From Solirubrobacterales bacterium (GTDB lineage Bacteria > Actinomycetota > Thermoleophilia > Solirubrobacterales > Solirubrobacteraceae): DNA of 36,220 nucleotides. This document shows, one piece after another, positions 29,934-36,220 of the stretch. The translations under genes and the position numbers were made by a program. The stretch lies in the NCBI GenBank assembly GCA_025963965.1, contig JAOPZS010000114.1:1-36220 (forward strand), read 5' to 3'. How positions within the stretch are numbered: the first letter of the stretch is position 1; each line of letters opens with the position of its first letter. Below the pieces are notes generated by a model. That model made no database searches, was not told the origin of the DNA, and worked only from the letters and a program-made list of their open reading frames with translations.

Positions 29934-31967
29934 TCAGACAGACGCCAGTGGAGCGCGTGCCGCGGGAGCCTCCGATGAGGCTCCGGCAGGGCTGCCCGCG
30001 GGCGGGGCTTCGAGGACCGACTGCAACGCCCGCACCACGTCCGGGTCGAACTGCGTCCCTGCGCAGCGCTTCATCTCGGCGATCGCCTCCTCGAGGCTTT
30101 TCCTGCGCGCGTAGGGCCTGTCGCTCGTCATCGCGTTGAATGAGTCGCACGCGAAGATGATCCGCGAGCCGAGCGGGATCTGCTCGGCCTTAAGCCGGTC
30201 CGGGTAGCCCTCGCCGTCGAAGCGCTCGTGGCTGGAGCGCACGAGCCCGGCGACCGAGGCCAGGGCGGGAGCGGCTGCGAGGATCCGCTCGCCGAGCAGC
30301 GTGTGGCGGTCCATGAAGGCGCGCTCGTCGCCGTTGAGCTTCCCGGGCTTGGCGAGGATCGTGTCGGGGATGGCCATCTTGCCGACGTCGTGGAGCTCGG
30401 CCGCGCGCACGATCTCGTCGACCTCTTCGGCTCCGAGCCCGAGCTTGCGACAGACGCCGCGGGCGAGGCTCGCGACTTCCGAGAGATGCTGGTGCAGGCT
30501 GGGGTCGCGCTCGCGGAGAGCCTGCAGCAGTGCACTGTGCGTCTCGTCGTGGTGGGCGGGCCTGCGGGAGTCCTTGTGCTCGTAGAGCCTGGCGTCGGCG
30601 AGCGTCAGCGCCTCGCTCGACGTGCGGGCCTCGGCTGGAACGAAGACCGTGCCGTAGGAGGGGGCGACAGCGAAACCGTCGCCATCCTCGGCGAGCGCCG
30701 CGACGGCTCCCCCGAGGACGCTCTCGAGCTTGCTCTCGCTGCTGGTGATCACCGCGCAGAACTCATCGCCCCCGACTCGATACGCGCTCCCGTACGGGCG
30801 CACCGCCGTGTCGAAATGGCCGCCGAGGCGCGCGAGCAGCGAGTCGCCGGCGGGGTGCCCGAAGCGGTCGTTGTAGCGCTTGAAGCCGTCGAGGTCGAAC
30901 AGGACCAGGTGGAACGAGCCGTCGCGCAGGTCAACGAGATGATCCAGATCGAGCATCAGGCGCCGGCGGTTTCCGAGCCCGGTCAATGCGTCGGTCAGCG
31001 CTTCGTCGCGCGTGGCGCGGAGGACGCCGACGCGCTCGCGAAAGGTGATCAGCAGCCGCGCCATCACGGCCACCAGGGCGGCCGTCGCGAGCCCGACGGC
31101 GAGCTTGTCCAGGGGTTGCACTGTGGCGAACACGAGCAGGCCGAGTGCGATCAGGGCGAAGCCGATCGGCGCGTAGATCGCGGCGACGCTCTCGCGGCGC
31201 TCGCGCCTGGCCATCGCCTTCGTCGGCTGCCACGCGGCGAGCGCGATGAGCACGATTCCAGCCCACCAGCCGACGTCGAAGAATCCACCCTGGGTGTAGG
31301 TGTTCTGCGCCACTTCCACCAGGTAGAGGCCGTCGGCGGCCCAGAAGACGACGATCCCGAGGCCGAGCAGCAGGCCGCTGCGATCGGGACGCCAGCGCCG
31401 CAGCGAGAACGCGGTCGCGACGATCCCCAGCAGGAGAAGGTCGCCGAGCGGATAGGCGAGATTCGTGGCGACGGAGATCGGCTTGCCGCCGACGGTTTTC
31501 AGGACCTCCTCGAACACCACGGCGGCCCCGAGTGCGCCCACAACGAGCGCGGCGATCAGGCCATCGACCCAGAGCGTCACGCTGACGTGCCTCGCGCGCG
31601 CCCGCAGCAGCAGGATCAGCCCGGAGAACGCCAGCGGGTAGACCCCGAGGTAGCCGACGTCGGCCGGGGAGGGCACCGGGATCGACTGCGCGGTCCACAG
31701 CACGGCCGTGTAGTAGATCTCGCCGAGCGTCCACGACAGCAGCGCGGCGGCGATCAGCCCCCACGCCAGCCGCTCGGTGGCGCCGCGCCACGCACGCAGG
31801 CCGCAGAGGATGCTCGCGAGCAGCAGGACACCGTCGTGCACGTATCTGTTGAAGAGGACTCCCGCGTACGGCAGCCCGACGAGCAGGTGAAGCTCATAGC
31901 CAGCGAGCCAGACGCCGCTGGCGGCGAATGCGACCTTCACCGCGAGGGGCATGCGCAACGTGGACAT
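29934..31967 (-). CDS. Membrane GGDEF and HD-GYP c-di-GMP signalling protein
   Basis: A 677-residue protein. The N-terminus has about eight to nine membrane helices (8-310) containing IPVPSPADVGYLGVYPLAF (97-115), a conserved segment of 7TM-like sensor regions in actinobacterial GGDEF/EAL proteins. A GGDEF domain follows (320-470): TDALTGLGNRR and an intact GGDEF at 399-403, so cyclic-di-GMP synthesis is plausible. The HD-GYP phosphodiesterase domain (about 475-660) has HDVGK (526-530), HTLLGERIL and HERFDGEGYP (580-589); a Ser precedes His580 where the consensus HHE has His. It may both make and break c-di-GMP. ATG 31967 is chosen because the membrane domain begins there; no good ribosome site or TANNNT is seen. 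It is divergent from the RlpA-like gene. Confidence 0.9.
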   Translation of the reverse strand: MSTLRMPLAVKVAFAASGVWLAGYELHLLVGLPYAGVLFNRYVHDGVLLLASILCGLRAWRGATERLAWGLIAAALLSWTLGEIYYTAVLWTAQSIPVPSPADVGYLGVYPLAFSGLILLLRARARHVSVTLWVDGLIAALVVGALGAAVVFEEVLKTVGGKPISVATNLAYPLGDLLLLGIVATAFSLRRWRPDRSGLLLGLGIVVFWAADGLYLVEVAQNTYTQGGFFDVGWWAGIVLIALAAWQPTKAMARRERRESVAAIYAPIGFALIALGLLVFATVQPLDKLAVGLATAALVAVMARLLITFRERVGVLRATRDEALTDALTGLGNRRRLMLDLDHLVDLRDGSFHLVLFDLDGFKRYNDRFGHPAGDSLLARLGGHFDTAVRPYGSAYRVGGDEFCAVITSSESKLESVLGGAVAALAEDGDGFAVAPSYGTVFVPAEARTSSEALTLADARLYEHKDSRRPAHHDETHSALLQALRERDPSLHQHLSEVASLARGVCRKLGLGAEEVDEIVRAAELHDVGKMAIPDTILAKPGKLNGDERAFMDRHTLLGERILAAAPALASVAGLVRSSHERFDGEGYPDRLKAEQIPLGSRIIFACDSFNAMTSDRPYARRKSLEEAIAEMKRCAGTQFDPDVVRALQSVLEAPPAGSPAGASSEAPAARAPLASV

Positions 31968-32058
31968 GGGAAAACTTCGGCGCCGGCGGACCCCGGCTTG
32001 ATCTCTGGAGGCGATCGTGGACGCCGCCGACCGGCCCGGTGCAGCGGCCGCGTGGGGC

Positions 32059-32064
32059 CATAAT
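32059..32064 (+). promoter_or_regulatory. -10 hexamer CATAAT for a leaderless start
   Basis: CATAAT (five of six matches to TATAAT) ends 6 nt before ATG 32071; no Shine-Dalgarno is present. Confidence 0.4.
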
Positions 32065-32070
32065 CCCGGG

Positions 32071-32766
32071 ATGTCCGGAACGCGGCGCACGAAGGCGCCG
32101 GCACGTCTCGCTCTCGTTCCGGCGCTCGTCGCGGCGATGGTGGCAGGCGGTTGCGGTGCCGCCGGCCACAGCGCCGGCCCACCGTCGCTCAATGCCTCGG
32201 TCGCTGCGGACCCGCCGAAGGTGACGGGCGGCGCCGGGGCGCCCGGCGGTGGAGCGGGTGCGAACGGCCCGACGGCGTCCGATCCGCGGGCGCCGACAGC
32301 CCCGGGAAAGATCGCGCCCGCTCATCCGGTCCCGGCCGCCTTCCGCCCCGCGGCCGGCGCCGCGTCGGACGCAGAAGTGCGCAGCCAGCTCGCACAGCTG
32401 GACGCCCTCAAGCGCAAGGAACACGAACAGGCGCTCAGCGCCGCTGCCGCCAACCTGGCCGGCCTACTGCCCTGGGCACAGGAGCCCAGATCCGGGATCC
32501 AGGTGAGCGTCGCCTCGGTGTTCACCGACTACGGCCTCGGGCTCGCATGCGGTGGAGTGCTCGGCCGCAATCAGCTGGGCGTGGCGCACAAGACGGCTCC
32601 GTGCGGCACATTGATCACCTTCGTCTACGGCGGGCGGGCTCTGACAGTGCCCGTGATCGACCGCGGGCCTTACATCGCAGGGCGCGAGTGGGACCTGACC
32701 GGCGCGACGGCGGCGGCGCTCGGCTTCCCGGGGCTTGGAAGGATCAAGTGGGCGCTCGCGCGTTGA
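32071..32766 (+). CDS. Exported RlpA-like double-psi beta-barrel protein
   Basis: A 231-residue exported protein. A basic start (SGTRRTKAPAR) and hydrophobic core (LALVPALVAAMVAGG) precede Cys29; VAGGC is a poor but possible lipobox, so it may be a lipoprotein. A Gly/Ala/Pro-rich linker follows (30-100), then a helical charged segment. The C-terminal domain (about 140-231) resembles RlpA: VASVFTDYGLGLACGG, AHKTAPCGTLITFVYGGRAL and PVIDRGPYIAGREWDLTGATAAAL, where the DRGP(Y/F) and WDL(T/S) motifs are conserved in RlpA. The two domain cysteines could form a disulphide. RlpA proteins bind or cleave peptidoglycan. ATG 32071 is supported by the CATAAT hexamer and the signal sequence. Confidence 0.82.
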   Translation: MSGTRRTKAPARLALVPALVAAMVAGGCGAAGHSAGPPSLNASVAADPPKVTGGAGAPGGGAGANGPTASDPRAPTAPGKIAPAHPVPAAFRPAAGAASDAEVRSQLAQLDALKRKEHEQALSAAAANLAGLLPWAQEPRSGIQVSVASVFTDYGLGLACGGVLGRNQLGVAHKTAPCGTLITFVYGGRALTVPVIDRGPYIAGREWDLTGATAAALGFPGLGRIKWALAR

Positions 32767-32809
32767 GACCTCAGCGGCTTCCCGGCTGACGGCGCCAGAC
32801 GTCGGGTCC

Positions 32810-33472
32810 TCAGCGCCGGCGGCGCCGGCCCCACTCGCGCATCGTGCAATCGACCTGCTCCTCGTCGAGCGGCGGCACGGGCATCGGCGAGGGGCGGCGG
32901 CGATCCGGGCGCAGCCCGTCCATCGTGATGCACAGGATCCGGCGCCACACCTCGGGTGCGACCTCGTGCGTGTACTCCGCCGCTTCGCCGATCGCGTGCT
33001 GGAGCAGCAGCAGGTCGGAAAGGTCGAAATCCTCACGGACGACCCCGGCTCGGCGCGCGCGGTCCAGCACGGCCACCACGACCGGCTGGATCTGCCGACG
33101 GCCCTGCTCGATGCGGGCGTGCGCGGTGGTCGTGCTGAGCAGCAGCTCCTTCAGCGCGCGGTCGGCGACCTGCAGCTCCATCGAGCGTTCGATGAAGTGC
33201 GCGAGGGCATCCCACGGGTCTGACATCTCGAGGCTCGCGTTTGCCGTAGCCAGGATCTCGGCGAGGCGATCCTCGAACAGGGCGTCGATCAGCTGCTCCT
33301 TGTCGGGAAAGCGGCGGTAGACGGTCCCGACGCCGACACCCGCGTGCCGCGCGATCTCATCGAGGGAGACGCCGAGCCCGCGTTCGGCGAACAGCGCGCC
33401 GGCGGTTTCGAGGATGCGCTGCCGGTTGCGCTCCGCGTCACGTCTCAGGGGCCGCTCGGTGGTCGTGGCCAT
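32810..33472 (-). CDS. TetR-family repressor of the adjacent MFS pump
   Basis: A 220-residue regulator. The helix-turn-helix is at 12-58 (NRQRILETAGALFAERGLGV, SLDEIARHAGVGVGTVYRRF, then PDKEQLIDALF). The C-terminal effector domain resembles the SbtR-like class (HFIERSMELQVADRALKELL). The tail is Arg-rich. It is divergent from a DHA2 multidrug transporter, the standard arrangement for a drug-sensing repressor. Four operator-like 17-bp sites lie in the 134-nt gap, the nearest just upstream of its own -10, implying autorepression. ATG 33472 is supported by TACGAT 6 nt upstream; the open frame above runs through the operators and is rejected. Confidence 0.93.
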   Translation of the reverse strand: MATTTERPLRRDAERNRQRILETAGALFAERGLGVSLDEIARHAGVGVGTVYRRFPDKEQLIDALFEDRLAEILATANASLEMSDPWDALAHFIERSMELQVADRALKELLLSTTTAHARIEQGRRQIQPVVVAVLDRARRAGVVREDFDLSDLLLLQHAIGEAAEYTHEVAPEVWRRILCITMDGLRPDRRRPSPMPVPPLDEEQVDCTMREWGRRRRR

Positions 33473-33478
33473 GCGCCC

Positions 33479-33484
33479 ATCGTA
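33479..33484 (-). promoter_or_regulatory. -10 hexamer TACGAT for leaderless tetR
   Basis: On the minus strand TACGAT is followed by 6 nt and ATG 33472. Operator site 1 (33491-33507) covers the region between its -10 and -35. Confidence 0.45.
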
Positions 33485-33490
33485 GCGAAG

Positions 33491-33507
33491 TGGAGGACGG
33501 TACTCCA
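33491..33507. promoter_or_regulatory. TetR operator site 1
   Basis: TGGAG-N7-CTCCA, a perfect 5-bp inverted repeat with 7-nt centre. First of four related sites. Confidence 0.6.
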
Positions 33508-33509
33508 AG

Positions 33510-33526
33510 TGGAGAAGGTCGCTCCG
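33510..33526. promoter_or_regulatory. TetR operator site 2
   Basis: TGGAG-N7-CTCCG. Its centre is 19 bp from site 1. With flanks the arms extend to AAGTGGAG and CTCCGCTT. Confidence 0.6.
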
Positions 33527-33535
33527 CTTCTGTGC

Positions 33536-33541
33536 TACGGT
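33536..33541 (+). promoter_or_regulatory. Candidate -10 TACGGT of the MFS gene
   Basis: TACGGT lies between operator pairs, 65 nt before ATG 33607. It would place sites 3 and 4 at the start of the transcript and sites 1 and 2 over the -35 region. No clear -35 is seen. Confidence 0.3.
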
Positions 33542-33549
33542 GTCTGAAG

Positions 33550-33566
33550 TTGAGAACGTCCCTCCA
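33550..33566. promoter_or_regulatory. TetR operator site 3
   Basis: TTGAG-N7-CTCCA. Part of a 20-bp direct repeat with site 4. Confidence 0.6.
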
Positions 33567-33568
33567 CA

Positions 33569-33585
33569 TTGAGAACTGACCTCCA
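33569..33585. promoter_or_regulatory. TetR operator site 4
   Basis: TTGAG-N7-CTCCA, centre 19 bp from site 3, mirroring the site 1 to site 2 spacing. Confidence 0.6.
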
Positions 33586-33606
33586 CATACGAAATGCGAG
33601 AACGAG

Positions 33607-35079
33607 ATGACCACTGAGACCTCCTCCCGTCAACACGATCGCCGGTGGCTGGTCCTGGCGATGGTCGCCGTCGCCCAGCTGATGGTTGTCCTCGACGCGA
33701 CGATCGTGAACATCGCGCTGCCCTCGGCGCAGCGCGACCTCGGCTTCTCCAACGACAGCCGGCAGTGGGTCGTCACCGGCTACGCGCTCGCGTTCGGGAG
33801 CCTGCTCCTGATCGGCGGCCGGATCGGCGACTACTTCGGACGCAAGCGCGCGCTGGTCACCGGCCTGCTCGGGTTCGCGCTCGCCTCGGCGCTGGCGGGG
33901 GTGGCGCAGAGCCTCGGGATGCTGGTCGCCGCGCGGGCCCTGCAGGGCGCGTTCGGGGCGCTGCTGGCGCCCTCGGCGCTGTCGATCCTGACGACGTCGT
34001 TCACCGACCCGCACGAGCGCGGCACGGCGTTCGGCATCTATGGCGCGATCGCCGGCGGCGGCGGCGCGATCGGCCTGCTGCTCGGCGGCGTGCTCACCCA
34101 GTACATCGAATGGCGCTCGACGCTGTTCGTGAACCTGATCTTCGCCGTACCCGCCGCGGCGGCGGCCGTCGTGCTGCTCGTGAACGAGATCCCGGCGACC
34201 CGTCCAAAGCTCGACATCCCCGGTGTCGCGAGCGCAACGGCTGGCCTGTTCGCGCTCGTGTACGGCTTCTCCAACGCCCAGACCCACGGCTGGGGGGCAT
34301 CGCTGACGCTGGGCTCGCTGGCCGCGGCGGTCGTGCTGCTGGTCGCCTTCGTCGTGCTGCAGGCGCGCGGAAAGCACCCGCTGCTGCCGTTGCGGGTGCT
34401 GCTCGACCGCGACCGCGGCGCGTCGTTCGGCGCGATGGCGATCGCGGGATCCGGATCGTTCGGGGTGTTCCTGTTCCTCACCTACTACCTGCAGCGCACG
34501 CTCGGGTTCAGCCCGATCTCGACCGGCCTCGCGTTCCTGCCGATGATGGCCGCGGTCGTGACGTCGGCGACGCTGATCAGCACGCGGGTCCTGCCCCGTA
34601 CCGGCCCCCGTCCGCTGGTCCCCACGGGGATGCTCCTGGGCGCGATCTCGATGGTGGCGCTCACGCGGGTCGGCGTGCACACCGGCTACGCGTCGCACGT
34701 GCTGCCGGTGCTGATCGTGCTCGGGGTCGGCATGGGGATGATCTTCGCTCCGTCGATGGCGACCGCCACCGGCGGTGTCGATCCGGACGACGCCGGAGTC
34801 GCCTCGGCGCTGGTCAACACGATGCAGCAGGTCGGCGGCTCGATCGGAGTCGCGCTGTTGAGCACCTTCTCGGCGACAGCGGCGGCGAGCTTCGTCGCCT
34901 CGCACGGCGGCTCCTCCTCGGCCACCCTCGCGGCGGCCGCGGTCCACGGCTACACGACCGCGTTCTGGTGGTCCGCCGGGATCTTCTTCTTCGGGGCGAT
35001 GTTCAGCGGCCTGTTGCTGCGCTCAGGCAGGCAGATCCAGGAGCAGGCCTTGATGGGCGCCCCGGCGATGGCGCACTGA
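33607..35079 (+). CDS. MFS drug efflux transporter, DHA2 (EmrB/QacA) family
   Basis: A 490-residue inner-membrane proton-coupled exporter with 14 predicted helices. The family motifs are present: LDATIVNIALPSAQRDLGFS (residues about 30-49) with the Asp of motif D1, WVVTGYALAFGSLLLIGGRIGDYFGRKRAL (motif A, GRIGDYFGRKR) and a helix-5 motif C-like GGGGAIGLLLGG. DHA2 pumps export lipophilic drugs and cations. The gene is divergent from the TetR repressor and separated by four operator-like sites. The ribosome site is poor (GAGAACGAG next to ATG 33607). The alcohol dehydrogenase follows 69 nt downstream with its own ribosome site and probably its own promoter. Confidence 0.93.
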   Translation: MTTETSSRQHDRRWLVLAMVAVAQLMVVLDATIVNIALPSAQRDLGFSNDSRQWVVTGYALAFGSLLLIGGRIGDYFGRKRALVTGLLGFALASALAGVAQSLGMLVAARALQGAFGALLAPSALSILTTSFTDPHERGTAFGIYGAIAGGGGAIGLLLGGVLTQYIEWRSTLFVNLIFAVPAAAAAVVLLVNEIPATRPKLDIPGVASATAGLFALVYGFSNAQTHGWGASLTLGSLAAAVVLLVAFVVLQARGKHPLLPLRVLLDRDRGASFGAMAIAGSGSFGVFLFLTYYLQRTLGFSPISTGLAFLPMMAAVVTSATLISTRVLPRTGPRPLVPTGMLLGAISMVALTRVGVHTGYASHVLPVLIVLGVGMGMIFAPSMATATGGVDPDDAGVASALVNTMQQVGGSIGVALLSTFSATAAASFVASHGGSSSATLAAAAVHGYTTAFWWSAGIFFFGAMFSGLLLRSGRQIQEQALMGAPAMAH

Positions 35080-35107
35080 GCCGCTCGAGGGGGCGCGAAG
35101 CTGGTGT

Positions 35108-35113
35108 TAGGTT
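35108..35113 (+). promoter_or_regulatory. Candidate -10 TAGGTT of the alcohol dehydrogenase gene
   Basis: TAGGTT lies 35 nt before ATG 35149, leaving a leader that contains AGGAG. No clear -35 is seen. Confidence 0.3.
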
Positions 35114-35148
35114 GGCCAGACATCCGCGCCCCCTCCCAGGAGAAACAA

Positions 35149-36192
35149 ATGGCAACGACCCCCGCCCTCAGCGCTCCCTCCGCCGGAGCCTCATTCGAGA
35201 AGACGACGATCGACCGGCGCGAGCTGCGCGGCGAGGACGTTCAGATCGAGATCTCCTACTGCGGCATCTGCCACAGCGACGTTCACCAGGCGCGCGACGA
35301 GTGGGGCGGATCGATCTTCCCGATGGTCCCCGGACACGAGATCGCCGGTGTGGTCACCGCGGTCGGGCCTGAGGTGGGGAGGTTCTCCGTCGGAGACCGC
35401 GTGGGCGTCGGCTGCATGGTCGACTCCTGCGGGGAGTGCGAGTACTGCGTCGCCGGCGAGGAGCAGTTCTGCGTCAAGGGCAACGTGCAGACCTACAACG
35501 GCCGGGAATACGACGGCACGCCGACGTATGGCGGCTACAGCCGGCAGATCGTCGTGAAGGACCGCTTCGTCGTGGCGATCCCCGAGAGCATCGAGCTGGC
35601 GGACGCCGCGCCCCTGCTGTGCGCCGGGATCACGACGTATGTGCCGCTCAAGCACTGGCGGGTCGGAAAGGGCACGAAGGTCGCGGTCGTCGGCATGGGC
35701 GGCCTCGGGCACGTCGGCGTGCAGATCGCCGCGGCGATGGGTGCCGAGGTGACCGTCCTCAGCCAGACGCTCAGCAAGAAGGAGGACGGTCTGCGCTTCG
35801 GAGCCAAGGAGTACTACGCGACCTCCGAGCGCGAGACGTTCAAGAAGCTCAGGAGCAGCTTCGATTTGATCCTCAACACGGTCTCGGCGAACCTCGATCT
35901 CGACGCCTACCTCCGGTTGCTCCGTGTCGACGGGACGCTCGTCACGGTCGGCGCCCCTCCGACGCCGGACAAGGTTCAGGCCTTCTCGCTGATCGCAGGC
36001 CGACGCAGCCTGGCCGGCTCGGCGATCGGCGGTCTCCCCGACACGCAGGAGATGCTCGACTTCTGCGCCGAGCACGGCGTCAGGCCGGCGATTGAGCTGA
36101 TCGCGGCCGAGGCGGTGGACGGGGCCTACGACCGCGTCGTGTCCAGCGACGTGCGCTACCGCTTCGTGATCGACGCCACGACGATCGGGTAG
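35149..36192 (+). CDS. Zinc-dependent NAD(P) alcohol dehydrogenase, CAD/YahK type
   Basis: A 347-residue medium-chain dehydrogenase/reductase of the cinnamyl-alcohol-dehydrogenase branch (YahK, mycobacterial AdhC). It interconverts aldehydes and primary alcohols. The catalytic zinc ligands are Cys41 (GICHSD), His63 with Glu64 (PGHE) and Cys158 (PLLCAG); the structural zinc has Cys94, Cys97, Cys100 and Cys108. The cofactor fold is [17 protein letters not shown] (178-194), and the residues after the next strand ([10 protein letters not shown]) suggest NADPH, as in YahK. AGGAG lies 7 nt before ATG 35149; the open frame upstream is unsupported. It may belong to the same detoxification locus as the MFS pump. 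The last 28 bases of the window hold nothing further. Confidence 0.95.
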   Translation: MATTPALSAPSAGASFEKTTIDRRELRGEDVQIEISYCGICHSDVHQARDEWGGSIFPMVPGHEIAGVVTAVGPEVGRFSVGDRVGVGCMVDSCGECEYCVAGEEQFCVKGNVQTYNGREYDGTPTYGGYSRQIVVKDRFVVAIPESIELADAAPLLCAGITTYVPLKHWRVGKGTKVAVVGMGGLGHVGVQIAAAMGAEVTVLSQTLSKKEDGLRFGAKEYYATSERETFKKLRSSFDLILNTVSANLDLDAYLRLLRVDGTLVTVGAPPTPDKVQAFSLIAGRRSLAGSAIGGLPDTQEMLDFCAEHGVRPAIELIAAEAVDGAYDRVVSSDVRYRFVIDATTIG

Positions 36193-36220
36193 CTCGAAGC
36201 GCCTAGCAGCCGCTCGGGCG

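Noticed and set aside
30228-32063. 611-codon open frame antisense to the GGDEF/HD-GYP gene
   Set aside because: Mirror composition only, no motif, and no support against the clear domains on the minus strand.
33535-34947. 470-codon open frame antisense to the MFS transporter
   Set aside because: Arg/Gln/Asp-rich mirror of hydrophobic codons; the plus-strand frame has all DHA2 motifs.
1-36220. tRNA, rRNA, CRISPR array, insertion sequence or attachment site
   Set aside because: I read both strands for clover-leaf ends, regular spacer repeats, transposase motifs and flanking duplications and found none I could support.

Overview
The window is a stretch of a GC-rich bacterial chromosome with dense genes on both strands. 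It is most likely an actinobacterium of the class Thermoleophilia (Solirubrobacterales, Conexibacter-like). The grounds are secreted proteins carrying repeated fibronectin-like and IPT/TIG domains with VNP(D/N)GGE signatures, a secreted arylsulfotransferase-type protein, a deazaflavin (F420)-type nitroreductase, a very large cyclase-AAA-TPR regulator, and many genes that appear to lack ribosome binding sites. The taxonomy is inference; no rRNA or tRNA is present to anchor it. I saw no insertion sequence, prophage, CRISPR array or replication origin.

Layout. 1-3645: two divergent secreted proteins, a Pro/Thr/Glu-rich exported protein cut by the left edge and a phosphoesterase (phospholipase C/acid phosphatase type) with C-terminal adhesion-like domains. 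3666-5905: a run of minus-strand genes (GNAT acetyltransferase, small unknown protein, cupin, small basic repeat protein, cold-shock protein). 6158-9031: a CsbD-like stress protein, an AI-2E-family membrane protein and a phospholipase D-type enzyme. 9074-12663: a MerR-PAS-LuxR regulator divergent from a four-gene envelope-stress operon (ElaB/YqjD-like, YqjE-like holin fold, DUF3618, YihY/BrkB). 12685-18651: a membrane protein, the arylsulfotransferase, a TetR regulator, a tandem pair of thioredoxin-fold (DsbA/HCCA isomerase-type) proteins, the F420-type protein and a Crp/Fnr regulator.

18969-27199 holds an isoprenoid/redox neighbourhood. An amine-oxidase/phytoene-desaturase-type flavoprotein is convergent with a small protein (A). 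After the giant cyclase regulator comes a minus-strand operon: geranylgeranyl-reductase-type flavoprotein, a paralogue (B) of the small protein, and a polyprenyl diphosphate synthase overlapping B by 4 nt. A and B belong to a family I do not recognise. They share the same apparent leaderless promoter (TACGCT, 6 nt, GTG), and each sits next to a flavoprotein gene.

27389-36192: a DUF5335-like protein, a LysR regulator, a fatty-acid desaturase, a GGDEF/HD-GYP c-di-GMP protein, an RlpA-like exported protein, and a TetR-MFS efflux pair followed by a zinc alcohol dehydrogenase. Four copies of a 17-bp operator, T(G/T)GAG-N7-CTCC(A/G), lie between tetR and the MFS gene in two pairs with 19-bp centre spacing.

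Two regulatory themes run across the window. At least ten genes without a convincing Shine-Dalgarno have a TANNNT hexamer ending 6-8 nt before the start codon, as expected for leaderless mRNAs. Two stress loci (the CsbD-like gene and the YqjD/E-like operon) carry SigB/SigF-type promoters, G(T/C)TT-N16-(G/A)GGTA(A/T), with the same spacer.
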